Positions 56,701 to 64,000 of a stretch of 64,000 nucleotides of DNA are shown one piece after another. The stretch covers positions 19,769,166-19,833,165 of the forward strand of contig OX381717.1 in NCBI GenBank assembly GCA_947462335.1, written 5' to 3'. The notes beneath the pieces are model-generated. The model was not told the DNA's origin. It was given only the letters and a program-made list of their open reading frames with translations, and made no database searches. The position numbers and the translations under genes are program-made. Numbering within the stretch: the stretch's first letter is position 1; the number at the start of each line of letters is the position of its first letter. Source of the stretch: Harmothoe impar (Eukaryota > Annelida > Polychaeta > Phyllodocida > Polynoidae).

Positions 56701-58679
56701 ACCAGTGTATGGCACATCCAACCGCTATCTGCATCAATCAACGGTATCTGCAGTAGCAGCTATTTGGGGGAAAATGTTGACTTTTTGAGGTCTAAAAGCA
56801 TGATTTTGGGGGAAAATGCCACCATGTCATTCAACTATCCCCATTACTTAAATGGGCAAAAAACAATATGTACATGTGCACAAGAAAAGTTAATTCTTTA
56901 GAAATATGCGCCACATATATTGTACTTGTAAAATACACGGATCTTATATGAAAAAAGTACATGTATGAATATATATATATATATATTTATATATACATAT
57001 ATACATACATACATACATATATATTTGTATGTATATATAGTGACCAAGGTACACTTGTATGTCAATGGTAGGTCAGGAGAGCAGGGTAGAGCACATGTGC
57101 AAGGATGACTCTGATGAAGAGTAAAAGGTTGTTGATGCAGATATGGGTTGATGTGATAACGTTATCTGCGGTAACAACGTACCTCATAGAAACATTAATG
57201 CTATTATAACCATTTCAATGGACCATTTCCTTAAAAGATTTCACTTCTTTTTTACAGTTTCCCCGGCATATTGGCCATTTCTAGAAAATCTGATTAAACA
57301 TTATCAGTTTATTTGGCATTTTCTTGCCAAACTGGCCATTTAGAAAATTTGACTACTTCACCATTTTTGACACTCTTCTCAGCAAATTGGCAATTTTTAA
57401 AAAGAAATTGACTCTTTTTTGCAATAGTTGACCTTTCTTCCCTAAATTGGCCAATAAAAAAAACTCTTGGTGATTATAGTAATTTTTCTCGTCAAATTGG
57501 CCATTTTCTAAAATTTTTACACTTTTCTTGTCGTACTGGCCATTTCATGGAAATTTGAATTTTTGGGATTTTTTTACCCTTTCCTCAGCACAATGACTAT
57601 TTTCCAAAATCATTTCGTGATTTTCAATATTTTTCTAGCCAAATGAGCCATTTGAGGGAAGGTTCTTCAAGTTCTGGAAAACAAAAGCATCAGGAAGAAG
57701 TTGACTTCCATTGATGCAGATAACGGCTTTTTGATACATATAGATTGATGCAGATAACGTTGGTTTGATGCAGATAACGTTTGGTTGGTCTGCCGTTATG
57801 TGCATTAATGCAGTTAACATTAGTTGATGCAGATAACGGTTGTACACCCTCTTCAAATTGTATTTCAGGTTTTTCAGAGAAGAATGAATGGTGCTTGGAG
57901 TTTCAACCGATACTGGATCGATTATGTATCAGGCTTTGGTGACCTAGAAGGGGATTTCTGGCTTGGCAACAAGTACATAAGGCTCCTGACTAGGAACAGT
58001 GATCAAAAAGTGAAGTTCCACCTTAGGACTGCAGATGGTGAAGAGGCCTATGCTAACTATAACATGTTCTCTATGGGAGATTCTAGATATTCATACCAAG
58101 GTCATTTTAAGGACTTTGAAGGGGCTACTCGAGGTAAGTTATGAAAAATAATCTATAAGAAGTCTCAAGGGATTTCAATTTGCTTTTGAGATACAATTGA
58201 TAAACCTGATATTTACATCATCCCTGGTTCTCCCTGGCCCTCGTTCTGATCCCAGCCACATCAATCAGCCCCTGCACACCCCACTGTCTGTACTGATGTA
58301 CTGCCGTGCCCATGTGTTAGATTCTGTATATGCTGGTACCTTTCTTTAGCTAGTGCTGTTTATTTACTTATTTGACTAAAACTTCCTTGATGCTTGTTCA
58401 GGGGGGAATCAAGCCACATTTGCAGGAGACTCCATGGCAGCGCATGATGGAAAAAAGTTTTCAGCAAAAGATATGGACAATGACTGGAGCAGCACAGAAA
58501 ACTGTGCTGTAACAAATAAAGCAGCATGGTGGTATACACATTGTGGCTATGATGCCCTTCTGAATGGGGAATACGGAAGTAATGTGTCTGGTCAAGGTCT
58601 CACCTGGAGGACATGGGAAGATAAACGTCCTATTACATACACAGCCATTATGTTAAAGAAAAAGAATGACTCAGGTTAA
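44737..58679 (+). CDS. FReD unit 2 (three exons, no signal peptide of its own)
   Basis: Exons are 44737-44870, 57869-58133 and 58402-58679, phases 2-nt start, 0 and 1, exactly as exons 4-6 of unit 1. It encodes a whole fibrinogen C-terminal domain (VDCLDAYNKGMTTSGVY, CDQDQDGGGWT, DMDND, NCAVTNKAAWWYTHC). Only 463 bp separate it from unit 1, and I see no promoter or signal-peptide exon there. The first exon begins in the phase left by the GGTTAA donor of unit 1 (after 44268). I therefore read it as a further domain of the same gene. Its first intron holds the Penelope insertion (45525-55896) and a TIR element (56558-57846). It ends again in GGTTAA (possible donor after 58674). Confidence 0.8.
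45508..45524. repeat. Left 17-bp target duplication of the outer Penelope insertion
   Basis: ATGTTTGTGTACATAGG, repeated exactly at 55897-55913. The unit 3 intron has it once, at about 59861, as the empty site. Confidence 0.9.
45571..46002 (+). CDS. Penelope A ORF1, carboxy part only
   Basis: Open from the element's first base without a start codon, so the gene is 5'-truncated. It encodes a charged coiled-coil stretch (KVELEKAKEEITRLKEVIEG) and then an Arg/Gly-rich tail (RPRRPRGRQNRGRGRG). Such tails are typical of RNA-binding ORF1 products. It ends 20 nt before the reverse transcriptase ORF. Confidence 0.7.
   Translation, partial: VTRLEGAEVARAKLARTRKVIDRKVDAEHLDELKILQERQDGVQERTPTDDQILDPFKTQRESYKKTNAAKKVELEKAKEEITRLKEVIEGFRNSSRGGHHQGGRYSRPRRPRGRQNRGRGRGESQEETRDPRLTIGTRANNQ
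46023..48477 (+). pseudogene. Penelope-like reverse transcriptase with GIY-YIG endonuclease (element A), two lesions
   Basis: The frame runs from ATG 46023. Reverse-transcriptase motifs are seen in order: KADKGGAIV-type HADKGG, IYFLPKIHKG, GRPVVSANG, DVTSLYTNIP, and WLRFIDDIFF at about 47320-47350. A Cys motif (CRKLFCDKCAK) leads into a GIY-YIG endonuclease (LIYCLQCRKCKMHYVGKT). This domain order is that of Penelope-like elements. Two lesions are present: an in-frame TGA at 47199-47201 and a frameshift at about 47595-47612, after which coding continues in the frame that is open from 47623 to 48477. The copy is therefore inactive but young-looking. Confidence 0.9.
48761..48798 (+). ncRNA. Hammerhead-ribozyme-like core in the tail of Penelope A
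   Basis: CTGATGA (48761) is followed by a possible helix II (GACGCC/GGGTC), GAAA (48784), a 3-bp helix III (ACT/AGT) and a cleavable C. Penelope-like elements are known to carry hammerhead motifs. Helix I does not pair convincingly here, so this may be decayed or only similar. Confidence 0.35.
49248..50035 (+). repeat. Pseudo-LTR (5' copy) of Penelope B
   Basis: About 790 bp repeated at 55156-55893. This copy has about 49 bp that the other lacks, including TATAAAAG (49949-49956). A 79-codon ORF starting at 49439 is preserved in both copies, with an in-frame 3-nt indel. Confidence 0.85.
49949..49956 (+). promoter_or_regulatory. TATA box in the 5' pseudo-LTR of Penelope B
   Basis: TATAAAAG lies about 270 bp upstream of the degenerate ORF1 start at 50222. 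It is absent from the 3' pseudo-LTR. Confidence 0.5.
50222..52109 (+). pseudogene. Penelope B ORF1, degenerate
   Basis: From ATG 50222 an Ala/Glu-rich start meets a TAG at about codon 32. The same frame then continues to 50794 with an AT-hook-like RRRGRPLKRKH. Coding resumes in another frame at 51072-52109 with an acidic region, a helical domain and an Arg/Gly tail (KRGRGGRGRNQGRKR) like that of element A. The parts probably belong to one nucleic-acid-binding protein broken by stops and a frameshift. Two separate ORFs or an intron are possible alternatives. Confidence 0.6.
52128..55067 (+). pseudogene. Penelope B reverse transcriptase and GIY-YIG endonuclease, degenerate
   Basis: Similar to element A ORF2 throughout but more damaged. 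The amino part has stops near 52315 and 52450. The reverse-transcriptase core is open at 52812-53741 (IYFSPKIHKG, GRPIVSANG, DVSSLYTNIP, WLRFIDDIFF). Frame changes follow near 53730 and 53960. The Cys motif (CKRKQCPNCKK) is cut from the endonuclease (LIYCLECTKCKIRYVGET, 54738-55067) by a 510-bp insertion. Confidence 0.82.
54228..54737. mobile_element. 510-bp inverted-repeat element inserted in Penelope B ORF2
   Basis: The ends CAGGTGGAAGACT and AGTCCTCCACCTG are inverse complements (one mismatch). ATGAG is duplicated on both sides (54223-54227 and 54738-54742). Removing it would rejoin the linker and endonuclease parts. Superfamily not assigned. Confidence 0.8.
55122..55893 (+). repeat. Pseudo-LTR (3' copy) of Penelope B
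   Basis: Matches 45540-45570 joined to 49248-50035. It lacks the TATA-bearing stretch and is followed by TTT and the 17-bp duplication. Confidence 0.85.
56558..57846. mobile_element. 1.29-kb terminal-inverted-repeat element with GATGCAGATAACG subrepeats
   Basis: The ends TGTACAACTGTTATCTGCAT and its complement near 57825-57846 extend into arms of about 100 bp made of TGATGCAGATAACGTT units. CCCTC stands on both sides (56553-56557 and 57847-57851). Unit 3 has the uninterrupted site at 60530. The interior has a TA/TACA microsatellite (56972-57038) and degenerate repeats of AAATTGGCCATTT, with no coding potential. Confidence 0.85.
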
Positions 58680-59089
58680 TATAACTATTTTGATACTAGA
58701 CACACATGATAAGTTTTCACAAGATAACACCTTTACACCTTTATAAGTGATTACAAAATTGAAATGGGCATTTGCGCCATATCCTGCCAAAAGGTGTCAA
58801 TATATACCTGAAGTCAAATAGGCCTAATTGGGTAACCAAAATATGACCTATCACTTCCTATTTTTCCTCTATTCTGTTAGTAAACTATTTGCAACTCTAG
58901 ACTATTACCAACTACAGCTTTTAGCTATTTTAGTGTGGCATTGCATTTTCATAGTGGGCACCTGTTTGGTCATCTTCGGGAAATGCCTGCAATCAAGGCA
59001 GTTAACTCTTTAAAGGTTGGCATCATTCATCACTCCAAATGTGTATTCATTGATATATACCAAAGTGACCTGTCAATTTGCTTTACTAG

Positions 59090-61360
59090 GTGTAACATAT
59101 GTGGACTGCCTTGATGCCCACAACAAGGGTATGACCACATCTGGGGTCTACACAATCTCACCGGATGGCATCACCAAGATAAAGGCTTACTGTGACCAGG
59201 ATCAGGATGGTGGAGGCTGGACGGTAGGTGTTATTCATATAGTGTTGGGTGTTTTTCAAATGTTCTGAGATGGATTAATTAAACAAAGCCATAATACTGA
59301 AAATGTATCTTTATAGGTAGGGGTCCTTTCAGCAGCTGGGACTGTGCGTGGGGCCTGCATGTAGGCCATCTTTCCATGGCCCCTATTCCCTAACAAACTA
59401 GCTTACTACCCGACCCCTACCCCACCCTCACCAACAGGCCTGGTCACATCATTCAACATTCACCTAGAAGGGCCCCCCCCCCCTCAACAAGCCACAATTT
59501 GCCTCTCTTGATATGAGAACAGCTTGGGGAGGACAGTGCAACAACCCTTTACCCCAGATAATGCTTAGCGATATTCCCATAGTAACACACATCCATATTT
59601 ACTTTACCTATGGGTGGCAGCACACCGCTTCCACAATATGACACGAGGGGTTTAGGCTTGATTATCTAAATGATTTTATAATTAGTACATCTGATGTTTG
59701 GGACCATGAAATAGTCAGAATGTTCACAAAAAAATATATTTGACTTCCTATCTGCTCTATTCCCCCTCATTCCCTCTGATTTTGCCCGCATTTGATTTTT
59801 TTGCCCAAAATGTGGTCATTTTGGAACAAAAGCATGCATTGAAAATACAGTAGAAAAGCCCATGTTTGTGTACATAGGATCCCTTTCTGACCTATTAACA
59901 CCCATTGAAGACATTTAATGAACCTCTATTCTCTAAATATTGTACCTTTACAGTGTTTGTAATACATTCAAGTAATATTTAGAATTTAGCGAAAAATCTC
60001 ATATATACCCACTTTAATGTAGTGGGCCTAGGCCTAAAGTAAATATTTTTAGGGAAATATTAAAAGAGCATTTACTTTCTCCTATTGAAACATATGATAG
60101 GGATTTACTACTAGATAACAGAGACAGTGCTTGGTGAAGTGACCTGACCTGATCTTTGACCTAGATATGATCATGATTTTGTTCTCAAGCTTTTTCCTTC
60201 ATAGGGACGTTTCGGCTGGGAAATCTCAAGTATTTGTGACATGATACTTGATAGGAGTGATAATTATGGTATCTATACCATGCTTCTACGTGGCATTAGA
60301 CAAAAACCTGTTTACTGTAGGTACTGTAGGCCTAAATATGGTAATTTAATGCCTCACCGGGAAAGAAAGCAATGTCAAATCGTTTTTGCTTGAAATGATC
60401 TGAAATGTTATCACAGCGTAGGGAATGTATATATGTATCTGGCTATGCAATATTAACCCTTACTGATGGATATAAGAATTTGAAAAAAATCAAAGGGAAG
60501 TGATCCACCTTAAAATAAAAAGAAATGCCCTCTTTAAATTGGATTTCAGGTTTTTCAGAGAAGAATGAATGGTGCTTGGAGTTTCAACCGATACTGGATC
60601 GACTATGTATCAGGCTTTGGTGACCTAGAAGGAGATTTCTGGCTTGGCAACAAGTACATACGGCTCCTGACTAGGAACAGTGATCAAAAAGTGAAGTTCC
60701 ACCTTAGGACTGCAGATGGTGAAGAGGCCTATGCTAACTATAACATGTTCTCTATGGGAGATTCTAGATATTCATACCAAGGTCATTTTAAGGACTTTGA
60801 AGGGGCTACTCGAGGTAAGTTATGAAAAATGACCTATAAGAAGTCTCAAGGGATTTCAATTTGCTTTTGAGATACAACTGATTAACCTGATATTTACATC
60901 ATCCCTGGTTCTCCCTGGCCCTCGTTCTGATACCAGCCACATCAATCAGCCCCTGCACACCCCACTGTCTGTACTGATGTACTGCCGTGCCCATGTGTTA
61001 GATTCTGTATATGCTGGTACCTTTCTTTAGCTAATGCTGTTTATTTACTTATTTGACTAAAACTTCCTTGATGCTTGTTCAGGGGGGAATCAAGCCACAT
61101 TTGCAGGAGACTCCATGGCAGCGCATGATGGAAAAAAGTTTTCAGCAAAAGACGTGGACAATGACTGGAGCAGCACAGAAAACTGTGCTGTAACAAAAAA
61201 AGCAGCGTGGTGGTATGCACACTGTGGTCCCCATGCCCTTCTAAATGGGGAATACAGAAGTAATGTGTCTGGTCAAGGTCTCACCTGGAGGACATGGGAA
61301 GATAAACATCCTATTACATACACAGCCATTATGTTAAAGAAAAAGAATGACTCAGGTTAA
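59090..61360 (+). CDS. FReD unit 3 (three exons)
   Basis: Exons are 59090-59223, 60550-60814 and 61083-61360, in the same phases as units 1 and 2. Exons and introns are nearly identical to unit 2 minus its insertions, so the duplication is recent. Differences include VDND instead of MDND at the calcium-site motif and CGPHALLNGEY instead of CGYDALLNGEY near the ligand pocket. The spacer from unit 2 is 410 bp with no signal-peptide exon. It ends in GGTTAA, which again is either Gly-stop or a donor after 61355. Confidence 0.82.
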
Positions 61361-61770
61361 TATAACTATTTTGATACTAGACACACATGATAGGTTTTCA
61401 CAAGATAACACCTTTACACCTTTATAAGTGATTACAAAATTGAAATGGGCATTTGCGCCACATCCTGCCAAAAGGTGTCAATATATACCTGAAGTCAAAT
61501 AGGCCTAATTGGGTAACCAAAATATGACTTATCACTTCCTATTTTTCCTTTATTCCGTTAGTAAACCATTTGCAACTCTAGACTATTACCAACTACAGCT
61601 TTTAGCCACTTAAGTGTGGCATTGCATTTTCATAGTGGGCACCTGTTTGGTCATCTTCGGGAAATGCCTGCAGTCAAGGCAGTTAACTCTTTAAAGGTTG
61701 GCATCATTCATCACTCAAAATGTGTATTCATTGATATATACCAAAGTGACCTGTCAATTTGCTTTACTAG

Positions 61771-61904
61771 ATGTAACCCATGTGGACTGCCTGGATGCCT
61801 ACAACAAGGGTATGACCACATCTGGCGTCTACACAATCTCACCGGATGGCAACACCAAGATAAAGGCTTACTGTGACATGGATCAGGATGGTGGAGGCTG
61901 GACG
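61771..61904 (+). CDS. FReD unit 4, first exon
   Basis: It starts in the usual phase after an acceptor (TTTACTAG) and encodes THVDCLDAYNKGMTTSG through CDMDQDGGGWT, followed by a GTAGGT donor. The next two exons are not found in the window. The intron diverges from units 2 and 3 after about 61940 and contains a TA run and an LTR retrotransposon. The unit may continue past 64000 or be a remnant. Confidence 0.72.
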
Positions 61905-61963
61905 GTAGGTGTCGTTCATATAGTGTCGAATGTTTTTCATATGTTCTTATACATTGATCAAAG

Positions 61964-62026
<63 letters not shown>

Positions 62027-62314
62027 CTGGAATGGAGTCTTCATTGTAAAAAACCAAGTCATATTGCCCTGGATCGTCTCGCGCCTAGTTTCCGTCCCTA
62101 TATAACCATAGTTTGGTTATGGTCAGTTTTGTCCCGGGCTATAAATGGGAACTCAGAGGGGCAATCCAGGAAAGCTGTTTTTCTTTCTACATTGTAAATT
62201 ATTATGAGGAGAAGGCTCTTGGGCAGAAAACATTGTCTGGAACCCCAGGTCACATAATCAATAATAGTAAGGCTGTAAACCTAGCTTCTTTCAACTGCAT
62301 TTAGCTTTGAGTAG
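61905..62314. other. Unit 4 intron start, TA microsatellite, no gene
   Basis: A (TA)n tract occupies 61965-62026. The block TTCAACTGCATTTAGCTTTGA at about 62290 resembles sequence in the unit 1 intron near 42757, supporting an intronic origin. Confidence 0.55.
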
Positions 62315-62709
62315 TGTAACTACTACGGGGGGGGATTTCCACCGGCTCCACCCGGTGGTAGGCCGCTGGTACCCTGGTCAGCAGCAAGGGGGTGCGCCGG
62401 CGGGGTGTAATGTCACACCCCGCAGGCACGCCTATAAAACCACTGGTGTGATTCACCGGTGGGCAGTCGGTGCCAAGCTAGAGATCAGATCAGAGAGGTA
62501 GCAGCGAGCCAGCACTGGGGTTGGCCTGAAGAACGATCGGATTGTTGTATAACTTTTTGACATACGCATTGATATTGAGAGACAAAGCATCGCACACGAG
62601 TTACAGATTCCCAGAGGCCTGGGTGTGAGCCTATAAATAAACAGTGTTGAATCATACAAGTCAAGAGTCGTCTGCTCCATCCACATCGCAGCATAGTTCT
62701 TTTATCACA
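62315..62709 (+). mobile_element. 5' LTR of a retrotransposon
   Basis: Begins TGTAACTACTACGG and ends ...TTTTATCACA, so TG...CA. It contains TATAAAA (62433-62439) and AATAAA (62637-62642) in the right order. A primer-binding-site-like TGGTGACAGCGG follows at 62711. The 3' LTR would be outside the window. Confidence 0.75.
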
Positions 62710-62710
62710 T

Positions 62711-62722
62711 TGGTGACAGCGG
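62711..62722 (+). promoter_or_regulatory. Primer-binding site of the LTR retrotransposon
   Basis: TGGTGACAGCGG, one nucleotide after the LTR, begins with TGG as expected for pairing with a tRNA 3' CCA end. Confidence 0.65.
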
Positions 62723-62775
62723 TTTTTCCCGTGGCCCACACCAAAAGAAAACTGCAAAGCTCGGTAAAAGGAACC

Positions 62776-63883
62776 ATGGCAGCGACTAGGGAAAAAATAA
62801 AGGAGGTGCTGGAGTCTCAACTGGGAGCGGGGAAACGGTCTAACCTGGTGGAGATGGTCGACGAGGACATATCTTGGAGGCGCGATGGAGAGTTAGTGCG
62901 GAAGGGGGGATGCCCACCGGGGGCTCCACCGGAGGCTCCACGGGAGGCTCCACCGGTGGCTCCACCGGACTCTCCACCGGAATCCACACTGGAGGACCCA
63001 TGGAGGGTGCAGCAATCAAAAAGGCCCCTAGTGGTGCGGGGGAGCCAGGTGCCCCCGTGTCAGGACATAACCGGTTCCGCGGGAGCAGTCGACCATCGGC
63101 AGAGGGAGACTCGGCGAACCAGCGGAGTGGCGAGTCGATTGCCCCAACGAATTCGGGCTGACATGCTATGGGCCTGATTAGCAGGGCCCCGGACGAGATA
63201 GCCAGGCCCCAGAAACCGGCTGTCCTGCCAAACCACTTTGATGGCACCACCGATTTGGAAGAGTTCCTCGCACACTTTGACCTATGTGTATTGGCAAATG
63301 CGTGGACACCACTGCAGGCAGGCACCTTCTTGGGGGTGAGCCCAGACGGGGTGGCGAGGCGTCTGTTGGCTACAGTGAAACCTGCAGCTGAGAGAGGATA
63401 TGAGAAGCTGCGTGCCCCATTGATAGGGAGGTTTCAACCGCGGTGCCAAACCGAGTTGTACAAGGCAATGTTGCGTATATGGGTGCGGAAGCAGGACGAG
63501 CCGCTCCAAAACCTAGCGGAGGAGGTCAGCGGGCTGGTGCGTATGGCTTACCCGGATGCTGACGCGGGAACAGTCGTTAACATATCCCAGGAGAGACTAC
63601 TTGAATGCATAGAGGACGTCGAACTACGGAACTGGATATACCAGGGTGGCCCAAGGGATCTGTCATCTACTGTCATGATAGGTGTGCAGGCAGAAGCATA
63701 CTTGAAGGCGGAGCGTGTCAAAGTGTACGGGGGCCCACCAAGAATATGGCCGAGAACATGGAGGAGCTGAAGGGCACGGTGGATCGATGGATGAAGGACA
63801 AAATGGAGAAGTGGATGGTGACAGTTTCTAAAAAACTGGATCGTCTTGGGGTGTTGCAAAGCAACCCTGCGCCCACACTTTAA
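62776..63883 (+). pseudogene. Gag-like region of the LTR retrotransposon, frame-broken
   Basis: ATG 62776 opens a helical amino part and a Pro-rich repeat (about 62915-62995) that ends at 63177. A second frame (63168-63770) carries a capsid-type gag domain: LPNHFDGTTDLEEFLAHFD, RRLLATVKPAAERGYEKL, then AYPDADAGTV. A third frame to 63883 adds a helical tail. The two frame changes suggest a damaged copy; a programmed shift at the first is possible. The element type is probably Ty3/Gypsy-like, from the gag pattern. Downstream to 64000 nothing more can be read. Confidence 0.6.
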
Positions 63884-64000
63884 TCTGGCAGCGGCATCAG
63901 GGGAAGGTCCAATCCCCCTGACGTCCCCCGCAAGTGAGTGTGGATCGGAGAAGCCTTTGAAGCGACAGTGCCCGTGGCTCAATCCGGCGGCAGCACAGGA

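Noticed and set aside
44737..61904. FReD units 2-4 as separate complete genes
   Set aside because: No promoter, ATG or signal-peptide exon is visible in the 410-463 bp spacers, and the first exon of each begins mid-codon.

Overview
The window is nuclear DNA from an invertebrate animal. Genes are split into short exons with GT-AG introns, mostly far apart, and the space between them is packed with inverted-repeat (MITE-like) elements, minisatellites and retroelements. Fibrinogen-related (FReD) exons, a PLAC8-family gene, Penelope-like retroelements and a Polinton/Maverick fit a marine invertebrate. Amphioxus is my best guess, but that is inference and not shown by the sequence.

Layout. 38-4038: a complete five-exon gene for a secreted, cysteine-free Gly/His/Tyr-rich protein. 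5635-16065: a 10,431-bp Polinton/Maverick, bounded by a perfect 6-bp target-site duplication (GACGAG) and long terminal inverted repeats. 17436-20414 (minus): a three-exon PLAC8-family gene. 20415-31932: no gene seen; many small palindromic or inverted-repeat elements. 31933-61904 and probably beyond: a FReD locus with one signal-peptide exon, two exons of unrecognised sequence, then at least four tandem FReD units with identical intron phases. 45525-55896: a nested Penelope-like insertion in the first intron of FReD unit 2. 56558-57846: a terminal-inverted-repeat element in the same intron. 62315-64000: the 5' end of an LTR retrotransposon, cut by the window edge.

The Polinton carries, in order, two unrecognised ORFs, a packaging ATPase (stop codon in its P-loop), a small conserved protein, a conserved protein of unknown function, an integrase with a chromo-like tail, the minor (penton-like) capsid protein, a pX-like core protein (one internal stop), the major capsid protein and an adenain-like protease. 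No protein-primed DNA polymerase B is present, although the ends are complete. The terminal repeats carry ordered arrays of CCAAT, CACGTG and GTAAACA motifs and a TATA box, so they look like promoters as well as transposition ends. The central genes are packed like a bacterial operon, including a 4-nt ATGA stop/start overlap.

In the FReD locus every completed unit ends in a GGTTAA that can be read as Gly-stop or as a phase-1 splice donor into the next unit. The next unit starts in the matching phase and has no signal peptide of its own. This suggests one gene that can make proteins with different numbers of FReD domains. Units 2 and 3 are nearly identical, introns included, so the duplication is recent, and comparing them gives clean empty sites for the insertions in unit 2.
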